Of a stretch of DNA of 64,000 bases, positions 22,051-32,887 are shown piece after piece; position 1 is the stretch's first letter, and every line of letters begins with the position of its first letter. The DNA comes from Odobenus rosmarus divergens. Lineage: Eukaryota; Chordata; Mammalia; Carnivora; Odobenidae. The translations under genes were made by a program, and so were the position numbers. The notes under the pieces were generated by a model. The model saw only the letters and a list, made by a program, of their open reading frames with translations, was not told the origin of the DNA and did not search any database. The stretch is from NCBI RefSeq assembly GCF_000321225.1, contig NW_004450480.1, positions 4,853,860-4,917,859 of the forward strand, written 5' to 3'.

Positions 22051-23277
22051 AAGAGACAGAAAGAGAAAAATATATGACGTAGGCAAATGTTAAAGTGGAT
22101 AAATCTGAGGGAAGGGTATATAATAGTCCTTCATACAATTTTGAAAATATTCTCTAAATTTGAAATTTATTCAAAGTAATGTTTTTAAAATGTGGCTGCA
22201 AGTGGTTCTTGGTGCAGATAAAATCTTCTATAGATCCATACTACAGGAAAGAGTTAAATGTGAAAGACCACATTTTCAAATCCTTTGGTTGAATGACAAG
22301 TGTGGTGTGTTTGGATGACTGCTGTCAAATATTACCCAGAAAAACAGGGAAAGTCACACACCTGGTGTCAGGCTAAGTTGAGATACAGTAGAAAGTGAGT
22401 CTGGCAAATTTTATGTTTCCTGGAATGATAGTGTCAAAGCCATCACAGAGACTGTTCCTAATGTCCAGGTCAAATCTATTTTTTGACTAAACACAATGGA
22501 TTGCCTTCTATTCCTCTTCCCAGTATGTGTAAAATTTATACCAAGGGATTTAAGAAGATAATCCACTTTCTGTATCTACCTTCACAAAATCAAGCCTGAG
22601 CTATTTTCTCTTCTTCTAAAGATTACTTTTGTGTCTTGTACAACCCTATCCATTCCATATATATGTTGTTTGGGACGATATCCTCTCTTGTTCGATTTAG
22701 GACAATAATAGAGAAGATTGAGAGATGTAGTGATGTTAACAGCACTGAGTAATGAGATAAGACTGCGGATGTTTGATTTACCCTCTTCTCCCACCCCCCA
22801 CCTTCATAATAAGGCGCGGGCCAAAGCCTTTAAAAGGTTTATTAAATCAAACTGTACATATCTCACTTTTTGTACTTCCTCCCTGCTGATCAGGGGGCTG
22901 TTCTGGGCATCACAGGACACTCTTAGATTTCCCAATAGTGCTGTCTGTCCCTGGGCTGCATTCCCTATTATCGACAGGCCCGGGTCGGTATCTACAAGAG
23001 CAAGGCCAGCCTGGTGTAAACAGGATCGTTGTTACCCTGCTTTGGTGACTGTAGCCTTGTGAGATACAGGAATTTGGGCCCAGTGTTCTCAAGTCCAGAG
23101 ACATTGGAATTCCAACCTATTAGTCTGAGAAATCCCAGTTTTTTTTAATGTATAAAATTAATTTATAGAGTTTAAAATCACTGTGTGGGCTAACATTGTG
23201 AAGACATGTAAATCTCATTGGGGGCTGGTTCTGACTGTGGGCTACCTATTAATCATATCTGCCCTGTGGTCTTCTTA
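22051..23277. other. Unassigned sequence
   Basis: About 1.2 kb with no recognised repeat. The opposed frames of 114 codons (22718-23062, +) and 64-70 codons (minus) show no domain. Confidence 0.35.
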
Positions 23278-23648
23278 GGGACTGAACTGTATGCTACCAG
23301 ATTCATACGCTGAGACTCTAACCCCTCGATGTGACTATATTTGGAGGTAGGACCTGTAAGATCGTGTTACGGTTAAATGAAGTTTGAAGGGTGGGCCCTG
23401 ATCTAATAGGACTGGTGTCTATATAAGAAGAGGAAGGGCCACCAGAAAAGCGTGCACTGAGGAAAGGCCATCTGAGGACACAGAAAGAAGGCAGCCATGT
23501 GCAAGCCAAGGAGAGGCCTCACCAGAAACCAATCCTGCCAGCACCTTGGTCTGGGAATTTCAGTCTCCAGAACTGTGAGAAATAAATTTCTGTTGCTTAA
23601 GCCTGCTGGTCTGTGGTATTCTGTTAGGGCAGCCTGAACAGACTAATA
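23278..23648 (+). mobile_element. Solo LTR, MLT1-like (ERVL-MaLR)
   Basis: About 370 bases in forward orientation with the order seen in MLT1 LTRs: GACTGAACTGTATGC start, ATGTGACTATATTTGGAGGT, GGACTGGTGTCTATATAAGA, AGGACACAGAAAGAAGGCAG, TCCAGAACTGTGAGAAATAA and a GGTATTCTGTTAGGGCAGCC end. No internal retroviral coding sequence flanks it, so it is a solo LTR left by recombination. It is non-coding. Confidence 0.85.
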
Positions 23649-23784
23649 TTGGCCCTTTGCCTTGTTTTCTTTCTTGAAGTAAATATTTTAGCAGAGGGAT
23701 ATTAGGACATAATTTACCTCTATATAAACCACTGATTGTGAGAGTCTTTGTCATGGCCTTATTGCTCTCTGTGTCTTAATACAG

Positions 23785-24290
23785 TTTCTTGACCTGGGGT
23801 CCACACCTCTTCAAGTTTACGTTGAGAATTCAGTGTCTGTGAACTTGGCTGGGCAAAAAGAGAAATGCGATTTTCACTAACTTTAACTGAAATGTAGCAT
23901 TTCTTCGTTGGCAACAAACCACGGTAGGATAAGCAGTAACTGTGACTTTGTCTCTAACGGAAAATCACAATACTTTTCCAATCATATTAGAATTGTTGAG
24001 GAGATCTCAAATAATCATTTATGCTCAATGCTATTTTGAAATTACAGTAATCATCGGATTCACAGCTAGTTCTCATTATCTTATTCATTAACAAGAAGCA
24101 CATATTATATTACAAATGTGTTTTTAATATTTTGATGACTATATTTCAATACAATTGAAGACCTTTGCAATTCTATGTATCTTATTTTATTCATTTCAAA
24201 GCATTATTCTAGGGGATTCACAGGCATCCCCATGCTGCAAAAGCAACCATGGCATGGAAAATTTTAAGAAGCCTCTGGTCTAAACTAACA
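23785..24290. mobile_element. hAT-like non-autonomous DNA transposon
   Basis: About 500 bases framed by imperfect inverted ends: CAGTTTCTTGACCTGGGGTCC on the left and TTAAGAAGCCTCTGGTC on the right. The interior has GTTCAAGTTTACG-like and GAAATGTAGCATTTCTTCG motifs and several TTGAAATTACAGTAATCA-type patches known from a common mammalian hAT-type repeat. I do not assign the family name. Confidence 0.55.
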
Positions 24291-24989
24291 TGCTTAGGTT
24301 ACAGTGAATGGCCTGGCCTTTCTGAACTCTGACCTCTAAGCACAGGGTCTTGTAATGAATAAACTGGGCATGAATTTGAGCCACATGAGCAAGTTTATTT
24401 GATAATCCTGTGTTGCCAACACCAGTTTATAGCACAGGGCTCCTGATAGGTGTAACTCCAGCCAGGAGGGTCACCAAGCTGGAGGGTTTTCCATACAAAG
24501 AGCCCAACAAGCCTTCAAGCCATCCCCTCTTTGACATGTGCAAGCATCTCCCACCTAAACCACCTGCCACGTTTAATTAGAATTGCTCATTGAACTTCTC
24601 CCTACTTGATCAACAGTCTCAAGGATGAAGGCAGAAGTAAGGCTGCTGTGTCTACAGTGGAACCCACAGTGCACACCAGAGGTCCTGGAACTCAGCCTAG
24701 GAAATGTGAATGGAAATGTGGGTGAGAACCCAGAAGACCACAGCCCAACAGAGCCTCTTTCCCTGCAGAGCATGTTTCTTGTCTGACCCCTGTGTGTCTG
24801 GCACTCAGGTCCTCATCCCTGTTTCTTCACCCAACACCATGACTACTTGCTCTTTCCTGCCTCTCTTGTGTGACTACACTTTATATTTGGTCCTAGGTCA
24901 CCTCCCACCTTTTACCAGAATAACGGTATATCTTTATTTTACCAAAAATGTGTTGCTCATCGTCTGTCAAGCCATGTGCCAAAGTCTTG
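24291..24989. other. Unassigned sequence
   Basis: About 700 bases without a supported gene. The 121-codon frame at 24710-25075 runs into a MIR and has no domain. Confidence 0.35.
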
Positions 24990-25165
24990 CCTGTAACACC
25001 TCATTGATTCTTCCTAATAAACCTGTGAAGTACTATGATTATATCCATTTTCCAGAGAGGAAAACAGGGACTTAAAAGGCTACCTAATTTGCTCAAAATA
25101 ACATATTTAGCAAATTGCAGAAAGAGAAATCTAACATAGTTCTCTGCAGTTCCAGAGCCTATGCC
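24990..25165 (-). mobile_element. MIR SINE, reverse
   Basis: AAACCTGTGAAGTACTATGA, ATATCCATTTTCCAGAGAGG and AAAACAGGGACTTAAAAGG follow the MIR core on the minus strand. Confidence 0.75.
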
Positions 25166-25354
25166 CTCCACTCCCCATTGGGCAGAGATCCAACTTTGAA
25201 TCTTCAATTCATCACCAATTGGATGATGAACACAAGATGATTTATTAGGTGAGATTCAACAGTCTACAGCTTTCTAATGGGTAGGGTGGTTATAGTCTGT
25301 AAGGGCTGCTCTACGTAAGCATTTTTAAAGATTTGTTTCATATTTAACAAGTGA

Positions 25355-25465
25355 TGAGTTTAATATTAGATGAAGAAATGGGTTCAGAAACATCGAGTGC
25401 CTTGCCCAAGGTTATATAACTTGTAAGCGAAAGAATTCAAACCCTAATCCAGCTCCAACTTCAAT
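25355..25465 (-). mobile_element. MIR fragment, reverse
   Basis: GATGAAGAAATGGGTTCAGA, GTGCCTTGCCCAAGGTTATA and TTCAAACCCTAATCCAGC follow the MIR core and tRNA-derived end in reverse. Confidence 0.75.
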
Positions 25466-26844
25466 CTACCATACGTGGGTTCCCTTCAAGATTCCATCGG
25501 TCTCCCTAGGCCAGACCAGGCACAGAATTGATGCAAATCAGCAAATGAGACCCCAATTTGCCCCAATGTCCTGCTTCACTTTAGCAGTTGAAAACTGGCC
25601 TCATTGGGCATGGGTCTGTAACTTTAGGAAAATGGAATGGTTTTGTCATCATGTTGGGAGTACTCTTTGCTCCAGATCTGTCCTGGGCTCTGTACAGATT
25701 CTCCCAGAGAAGGACACAGGCACACAATCTTATAAATGACTCAATGCACCATCTCAACTCTCTCATGAACGCATGCCTTCTAAGTCTGCCCCAGGACTTG
25801 GTCCCTGGCTTTCACCTGGCTTGTCCCCACTTTGAAGAAACTGACCCTCCACAGGGTGTGCTGGGGACCACTGCTGCAGCAGCCGCTGAGCCACCTCTGA
25901 GAAGCTCCGGAGTGTATGAATGGTGGAGAGAAGACAACATGCGGATTGTGCTCCATTATGGGATCTTTAAAAAACCAGAACAATTATCATTTTTTAAAGT
26001 TATCTAATTCAGGGGGATTTTATCCATCAAAACTTAACTGGCATCAGAATAGATACTCAAGAATCACAATCATTATTTTTGGAGGGAAGAGCTGGGGAAG
26101 AAAATGTTTCATTTTCCTGAGGTTGGCAGGCCTTTGAGGAAACATCTCTCTCTCCTCTGTTACTTCTATTAAAAAAAAATCTATAAAAATCTTATCAGGG
26201 AGAGCATTTCACATCCTTTTTGGCAATACTCATGGTTTGAAGTGGTGGGTAGGGATTTACACGTGAAATTTCCCCCAGATTTTAAGGCAAGTTGTTTCAG
26301 CTACACGGTGAGAATTGCTCACAAAAACTGGTGTTGGTTACCTTTGAAATAAATGGTATTGTTTTTCAGTGTCATTCTGTCTTGTCACTTTAATTAAAAC
26401 AAATAACAGACATGTTCAAAAAAATGAAAAGCCACTGGCAGCTTCGCCCATTTTGTACACGTCCCAATTTCTCAAAGACTTTCAGAAGAAAAGAAACTTT
26501 AAAGTGACATTCTGTGATCTAGGCACCATGCTATGTGGATTTCTCCGACACTCCCATGAGATCCCTGGGGCACAGAAACACAGTTCCCCCATCTCTCTCT
26601 CTCCCCGATTTCTCAGACACTTTGGCTGGAGTGATATGGAAGCAACTGAGCAGGAAGTTTAGACCAGAAAATGGCCTTAGTCCTGTGGCGGATATTGAGG
26701 CTGTGTTCTGGGGTCTGTTTATGTTTAATAGCGGCATCAAGGGAGGTCTTCTTGGAATTGAAAACGGGTCCTGCATACATTAGGCAGCCTTACTCTTGCG
26801 ACCCTGGGCTGAGTGTGTGAATAGAAGGTGCGCATCCGTGACAG
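25466..26844. other. Unassigned sequence with overlapping short frames
   Basis: About 1.4 kb. Several overlapping frames (139 codons at 25588-26007 +, 97 codons at 26369-26662 +, 81 codons at 26531-26776 -) occupy it, but none has a recognisable domain and no repeat family is evident. Confidence 0.35.
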
Positions 26845-27025
26845 CAGTGTAGACGACTGATTAAGAACCGGCCCTGGGACCAGGCAGAAGCGGCTTCCAA
26901 ATTCTGCTCTGTCACTAACATGCCTCTGCCTTTAGGCAAAGCCCTGGATGACTCTAATTCTCAGTGTCATGTTTCACTGAGATAATAATATTCCCTCCTT
27001 AAACGTGTTGTGCAGAATACAGATT
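26845..27025 (+). mobile_element. MIR SINE, forward, near full length
   Basis: AGCAGTGTAGACGACTGATT, TTCCAAATTCTGCTCTGTCA, CTCTAATTCTCAGTGTCATG and GATAATAATATTCCCTCC follow MIR from the tRNA-derived head through the core. Confidence 0.78.
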
Positions 27026-27034
27026 CCATAGGTT

Positions 27035-27125
27035 GAAGGAATATTGTCTGTTTTGTTCACTGATATATCTTGGTGCCTAACAAGGGATGTGGCCCATGAT
27101 GCTCAATCAATACTCATTTAGAGTA
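27035..27125 (+). mobile_element. L2 3'-end fragment
   Basis: TGTTTTGTTCACTGATATAT, CTTGGTGCCTAACAAGGGAT and GATGCTCAATCAATACTCAT match the LINE2 3' terminus. Confidence 0.65.
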
Positions 27126-27290
27126 TTGTTTAATTAGTTTTGTAGCAACTTTATTAATAAAATATTTAATAACACACAACCAAACATTAACATATTAATA
27201 ATATTTAATATTTCTATTTAATCATGAATAATTACAATTTGTTATTTATTTAAACGAATAAATATTCATGATGCAGAATAAATGAGACAT
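27126..27290. repeat. AT-rich low-complexity stretch
   Basis: Runs of TTATTAATAAAATATTTAAT and similar words with very little G or C. Confidence 0.6.
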
Positions 27291-27304
27291 GATAACGTTC
27301 TCAG

Positions 27305-27360
27305 TGTAGGTGCCAGTCTAATAAGGCCCAATAAATAATAGTTGCTATTATTATGATTAT
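27305..27360 (+). mobile_element. MIR 3'-end fragment
   Basis: GTGTAGGTGCCAGTCTAATA followed by AATAAATAATAGTTGCTATT matches a decayed MIR 3' end. Confidence 0.5.
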
Positions 27361-27826
27361 TATCCCTTTTTTCATACGTCTCAAGTTGACCTCATACAGA
27401 CTGAACAGGACACATGAATGACCCCTTTCCTTCTCCACCTGGGGCTTTTTTCTCTTAAGCATTTTCAAGTCTCTGTGAGTTAAATTTCAGGGACAAATTT
27501 TAAATACTTGTTGAGTATGATCATTAATGTCAGCAGTTACGTATTTTTTGAAAAGAATATATTTGTGTTTTATGTGGGAAAAATAGATGCTGACACTTTT
27601 TACCTCACAAAGCTTAGTGATCCAAATCATTTCTTTAGTTGGGTTTGAATAGCTTCAATGATAAGGAGCTTTAGGAATTTTTTCAATAAATTCCCTACTC
27701 TGATCTTGGTCAGACTTTCTAATATTGTTTCGTTCAGCTTCTGCTTAATTTACTTCTATAAGTTTTGTAAAACTTTGTTAAAATGTAGAAGGAGCTTTAC
27801 ACCCTCTTTAATTAGATACTTCAGAT
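27361..27826. other. Unassigned T-rich sequence
   Basis: No recognised gene or repeat. Confidence 0.35.
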
Positions 27827-27840
27827 CTTTGCAAAGTTTT

Positions 27841-28037
27841 TTTTTTTTTTTTAAGATTTTATTCATGTATTTGAGAGAGAGAGAAAAACAGTGAGGGAGA
27901 GCATGAGCAGGGGGGAGAGGGAGAAGCAGGCTCCCCGCTGAGCACGGAGCCCGATGTGGGGCTCGATCCCAGGACCCCGGGATCATGACCTGAGCCGAAG
28001 GCAGATGCTTAACTGACGGAGCCACCCAGGTGCCCCA
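27841..28037 (-). mobile_element. CAN-SINE, young-looking, reverse orientation
   Basis: Full-length reverse element with a long T-run, body GAGAGGGAGAAGCAGGCTCC, CCGATGTGGGGCTCGATCCC and head CGGGATCATGACCTGAGCCG..GGAGCCACCCAGGTGCCCC. Perfect 14-bp duplications CTTTGCAAAGTTTT flank it at 27827-27840 and 28038-28051. Confidence 0.95.
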
Positions 28038-28051
28038 CTTTGCAAAGTTTT

Positions 28052-29305
28052 CTTACTGTCTGATTCATCTTCCATCTTCAGTCCTGCTTTCAGCTCACAA
28101 AGGACAATCCTGTCCTAAAGTAGAGCTTTTAGCTAACTACCTGGGGCCAGAAGTAAGTTGAGGGAAGGTGAGTGGGAAGAAGCGGTGAGGATTAGAACTG
28201 GCAGGAGAGAGATGCATGAGGCTGTTTGCAGTCTGGCTGTCTCCCAAGAGAAGCAACAGGATAGGATGAAGTGTAAGACGCTGGGCACTGTTTCTCACAG
28301 TCTACTAGGAAGAGTCCTCCAATCAAGTGCCTATTAAAACTGAAGATTCCTAGGCCACAAAACAGAAGTGTGAGGATAGAGGACAAAAGTCTGTATTTTT
28401 TAAAATCAGTCTTCCTGTGGACACTCTCAGCACCAAAGCACACAAACCCAGGACAACCTAGATGAGCAATTAGAACTGGGGTTATAGCCATCAGACTCCA
28501 GACCTTTTTAAATAAGTAACATTTTGTAACACTTCCTTGAACATCTTAGATCATTTATAGAAAATGTAACCCACCCATGCACATGGCACCAAAAAATGCA
28601 TAGAAATGAAAAAACAAAAGTAATTTATAGCAACTATGCATCTTCGTATGTAAGTGTTCAGGCCTGACTTCACCCGAAGTGGTGTATGCTCACACTTAGA
28701 CATGAGAGTGCCACAAAGGCAGTAGCTACAAAAAAGGTTGGCCCAGGTGTTTTGTTTTGGCAATGCCAAATCTAAGGCTTCCATGCCATCAGCGACATCA
28801 TTGCCAAAGTAGTTAAGACCACTTAGTAAAGTTTTGAAATTCCACTGTGGGTGCTTTCTTGGCAAAATCAATTACATATAAAAAACAGTGCTAAGAATAC
28901 TTTGCCTTTACAGCTCAAACGGAGTGACCCTCTTAGCTCGAAGAATTACAACCAGGATTTTCAGTTACAGGAACGTTCAGCAACACATTCAAGCCTCGTG
29001 CCAGATGCAGGAGGGAGAACATTTCATGGTGTGGTTTCTCTCTCCTGGGCAGGAAATCCAACACCCCTGACTCCCATCTACTGACTGCGAGTAGGGTCCC
29101 CTTCATACACCAACTGCTGTAACAACAAAAAAGCAATCTTTTCCTCATTTTCTACTATGCTGCCATTTAGAGCCCCTGAACTAGAGAGTAAGAAGCAGTG
29201 AGGGACTTCTAAGCGCAGAGCCTAAAGAAGATCTGTCTGTAGGTCCTGGAACCATGATTAAACAATCAGCTCATTTTCTATGTACACCAGTGATTTTGAG
29301 TGCTC
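28052..29305. other. Unassigned sequence
   Basis: About 1.25 kb. Part of 28310-28470 vaguely resembles a MER5-type remnant, but I cannot support it. The frames of 99 codons (28192-28491) and 106 codons (28551-28871) have no domain. Confidence 0.3.
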
Positions 29306-29309
29306 AGTT

Positions 29310-29430
29310 CTTTACTTGCAGTAAGTCATTTCATTATTATAAAAACCCTTTGAAGTGGGTTGAAAGCCTTCACTTTATAGACAAAGAAAGTGATGTGTGA
29401 AGTTAAGTGGCCTGTCCAAGGCCCCTAATA
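29310..29430 (-). mobile_element. MIR fragment, reverse
   Basis: TCATTTCATTATTATAAAAA, CCCTTTGAAGTGGGTTG, TTCACTTTATAGACAAAG and AGTTAAGTGGCCTGTCCAAG follow MIR on the minus strand. Confidence 0.7.
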
Positions 29431-29620
29431 ATATGAACTTAAGTGTGGCTGATCCCCGCAGTGCCATTTTCCTATGGCACCCTGCACCTCCCAGCACCAG
29501 ACCATGTGACCATCAGCAAGGCCAGTCGATGGTGAAAGAGCCCAGAAGAAGAAGAAAAGTTCAAGAGTGTAACTCATAGCAACACATTTAATAGTGTTTA
29601 AGGCTGGAAATGAAAACACT

Positions 29621-29817
29621 TTTTTTTTTTTTTAGTTTTTTTTAAATTTTGTTTATTTATTTAGAGAGGGGGAGGGGCAGAGGGAGAGGGAGAACCTCAA
29701 GCAGACTCCACACTGAGCAGGAGTCCTAGGCAGGGCTGGATCTCATGACCCTGAGATCATGACCTGAGCCGGAGTCAAGAGTCAGACGCTTAAGGGAAGG
29801 AGCGCTTAGGCACCCCC
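29621..29817 (-). mobile_element. CAN-SINE, older and diverged, reverse
   Basis: T-run, GAGAGGGGGAGGGGCAGAGG body, CATGACCCTGAGATCATGAC and a decayed head ending in GCACCCCC. No clear duplication is visible, and the head has several substitutions, so it is an old copy. Confidence 0.85.
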
Positions 29818-29929
29818 TTTTCTTTTTGTTAACTAGGCTTCAATTTGTGTGGGTGAATCAAGTTAGGCAGGAGTAACACTGAGCTTCGGTTTTGCTTTGC
29901 CCTCAAACACCTTGGGAGCCCAAACTTCT

Positions 29930-30660
29930 CTAGCATTGTTTTGTGTCTAGGGTGGGTGTGGGTTGACTGGGTGTGGTTGACTTCTCTCGACCCTAGCTTG
30001 CAGGGTCTTTGCTCCTGTGCGTCAGAGGGTTCTTTCTCCACGCTCTTGTTCCCAGTCCACTGGAGACAATTTCTTGTTACTGGACACTCAGTAGCTGCTG
30101 GTGGAGCAGAGGGAGGGCATACACACCCTGGAGTTCAGCTTCGGACTTAAGTGGAGGCTGGGCAGCCAGGTCACCGGGGCCGGGCCTCCCTAGGAACCCT
30201 GCCATCCTGGCGTTTCAGGGATCTCGACTGATTGACTCCCAGAGTGAACTCCTGCCTCTTTCTCTGGGTAGAGGACTTCAGCTTTGCTTCCTCTCCTCTT
30301 CTCTTCCCCAGCTTCACTGGGTCTTCAGCCGTGCATGGGGAGTGACCAGTTTTGCGGCCTTTCCCCTGGGGGCTTCAGGCTTTTGTGCCATAGGCAGGCA
30401 GGGCAAAGGATATTTCCCACACAAGCTACTCTTCTCCCTTTCCACCAGGAGGGAGGGCTTCCCCAGCCCCTTGCCCAGGCTTCGGTCTTTCCTGTAAGTT
30501 CCATGCATTGTCCATGGATGTTTTGCAAATGAGGGTAAATTCCCCTGTGGCTCCCTGAGACCCTCTGCTCCCTTGCTAGCCCACAGTGGGTCTTCGCCAA
30601 CTTCTTAAAGGCTTGCTTGGCTTTGCACATTTGCCACAGCTAAGTAAGTGCTCAGATCCC
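29930..30660. other. GC-rich segment without recognised gene
   Basis: A block distinctly richer in G+C than its surroundings, with a scatter of CpG, holding frames of 162 codons (30009-30497, +) and 101 codons (30325-30630, -) on opposite strands. Neither shows a domain, a signal peptide or coding-like composition that I can defend. It could be the 5' UTR of an old LINE or a short GC-rich regulatory segment. Together with 30661-30955, which holds nothing recognised, it remains unexplained. Confidence 0.3.
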
Positions 30661-30955
30661 ATAACTCCCTGAAAATGCCCATCTTTCCTTAGGTTTCAGA
30701 TTAGTTACAGCTCCCTGATGGGTTCAAGAAATGTAAACTGGCAGAGGGTTTCAGTGTTGTTTGTTATAGTTGTAAAGATGGAGGACACTTTTCTCAGGAC
30801 TTCTCCATCCTAAATGGAAGCTCAGAATTACTTTACAGAAACATTAAACATTGTAAATTATAATACACGGACATAGTTAGAACATGAAGTGGGGCCGAAG
30901 GACTTAGTATGAAAGCAAATAGTCTTTTGGGCCACCCCTTATCATCCACATGCTA

Positions 30956-31560
30956 TAACCCAGAGGGAATTATTTTTACTTATTTTGACTCTTTCTGGTT
31001 TTATTTGTTCTATCAATTGATTATATCTAAATATATGTGTACATCTATTTCTTAGTTGATCAATTTTATACATTATCTATTGATTACCTGATATGGCAAG
31101 TGAGGACTTAATACCACAATCTTCTCTCTTCCATCCCTAGAATATAATCATATTTCTATATTTAGTTTTTTCCTTGGTAATACCTGTAACTTTAAATACC
31201 GTATTCTCACCTCATCTTTATCTATCATTCCATTCACCATGAATTGCAATTGATTACCCTGTTTACATTTAAGTTATGATTACCTCCCATTATTTCTTTC
31301 TAGGTTCTTCCAATCCTTCTATTTTCCTAATTTATCTATTCCCACTTCAATTTGTTGTAGTTTGTGTTTTCCAGAACCTTATTTAAGTCTTTCTTGCTTT
31401 ACAGATAGCTTGAATCTGATCATTGGAAGCACACAAGCAGGGACTGCATCATTACAATGCCTCAAATATTGACTGCATAGCCAAGCAGGGTACTGTGATC
31501 ATATTTCATTTCTGTTAGAGGTTTTGATTTTTCCTATTTGTCTTTTTTTCTTGCATCGTT
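30956..31560. other. T-rich sequence, possibly old LINE
   Basis: T-rich AT sequence with TTGATTATATCTAAATATAT-type words and no gene. With 31757-32019 and 32459-32820 it may belong to one old LINE that was later split by a SINE and an LTR. The stretch near 32480-32620 (TCTGAAAATACC, GTTGATGAGGAGTCTGGTG) recalls old L1 sequence. Confidence 0.3.
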
Positions 31561-31756
31561 TTTTTTTTTAAGATTTTATTTATTTATTTGTCAGAGAGAG
31601 AGAGAGCACATGCACAAACAGGGGGAGTGTCAGGTGGAGGGAGAAGCAGGCTCCCCGCTGAGCAAGGAACCTGATGTGGGACTCTATCCCAGGACCCTGA
31701 GATCATGACCTGAGCTGAAGGCAGATGCTTAACTGACTAAGCCACCCACGTGCCCC
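31561..31756 (-). mobile_element. CAN-SINE, reverse orientation
   Basis: Full-length reverse element: T-run, GTCAGAGAGAGAGAGAGC, GGGAGAAGCAGGCTCCCCGC, CCCTGAGATCATGACCTGAG and AAGCCACCCACGTGCCCC. A weak, short duplication (GCATCGT at about 31553, GCATCAT at 31757) is the only flanking match. Confidence 0.92.
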
Positions 31757-32019
31757 GCATCATGTGTCTTTCATGCATCCTTATGTTCTCCCCGGCATTG
31801 CATGGGTGGTATCAAGTGAGTGACTGCCTTTCTCTTGGAGTTCGTGATTCTCTTGCTTCATGGCCGGTTTTCCAGGCTAGTTGCTGACTGTCGTCCTGGG
31901 TTCCCACCTTTACTTTCCACCTTTACTTTTCAGGGTTGGAATCACGCTAGCCTGGATTCTACTTCTTCCTCCTTCTTGACTTATTCTCCCATTTTGTTAG
32001 GGCGCATCCTTAAATAATA

Positions 32020-32458
32020 TCCTAAGTATATGAGTGGCTGCCACAACAAATCACCACAAACTAGGAGGCTTAAACCAATAGCAACTGATTTCCTGCAGTT
32101 GTCGGGCCAGAAGTCCAAGATGAAGGTGTTGGCCACGCAGCACACCCCATAGAGGCTCCTTCCTTGTCTCTTCATGTTTCTGTGGCTCTAGACACTCCCA
32201 GCCTTTCTTGGCTACATCACTGTAATCTCTGGTTCTGCAGCCACTTCTCCTCTTAGGAGTCTTTTATTTTTCTACCTTCCAAGGACATTTGTTGTTGTAT
32301 TTAGAGCTCCCTGAGGTCACTGAGGATGATCTCATCTTGAGATGTTTAACTTAATTACAACTGCAGAGACCCTTTTTCCACATAAAATCACATTCACAGT
32401 TTCCAGGTGTTAGGACATGGACCTACACTTTTCGAGGGCACCATTCAACCCACTACAC
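32020..32458 (-). mobile_element. Solo LTR, MLT1-like (ERVL-MaLR), reverse
   Basis: Read in reverse it follows the MLT1 order: here TGGCTGCCACAACAAATCAC, AACTAGGAGGCTTAAACC, GGGCCAGAAGTCCAAGATG, TCACATTCACAGTTTCC, GTGTTAGGACATGGACC and CACCATTCAACCCAC. It lies in opposite orientation to the LTR at 23278-23648, with no internal viral sequence. It is non-coding and more diverged than that copy. Confidence 0.8.
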
Positions 32459-32828
32459 AAAGGAACTTGAATCCTGTATGTCTGAAAATACCTTTTTTTC
32501 TTTCACTATTATTTGATCGTTTTTCAGGACAAAATTCTAGATTTCAAATACCTTTCCCTTTGGATATTGAAGGCACTGCTTTTTGTCTTTCAGTCATGTT
32601 GATGAGGAGTCTGGTGCTAGGATGATGCATGTTCCTTAAAACTATTTTTTATTTCTTGAAGCTATTGAGATTTTCTTGTGATTTGTGGCATTCTTACATT
32701 TCACAGTCATTTTCTAGTTAGGGTCTGTTTTATTCATTGGGTTCCCTATTTGTGGGAAGCTCTTGCTTTGAGGTTGTAATAGCCTCAGAATTCTTGATAG
32801 CATTAATAAGGATCTTTTAAGCTTCTTT

Positions 32829-32887
32829 TTCTTCCTTCCTTCCTTCCTTCCTTCCTTCCTTCCTTCCTTCCTTCCTTCCTTCCTTCC
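32829..32887 (+). repeat. (CTTC)n microsatellite
   Basis: About fourteen uninterrupted CCTT units. Pure tetranucleotide arrays of this length are usually polymorphic in length. Confidence 0.97.

Noticed and set aside
25588..26007. 139-codon frame overlapping several others
   Set aside because: Frames on both strands overlap over the same DNA and none resembles a known protein.
28310..28470. Possible MER5-type remnant
   Set aside because: Only scattered words match; not enough to support the call.
30009..30497. 162-codon open frame in GC-rich DNA
   Set aside because: No domain, no splice or promoter context, and a comparable frame on the opposite strand. GC-rich DNA has fewer chance stops.
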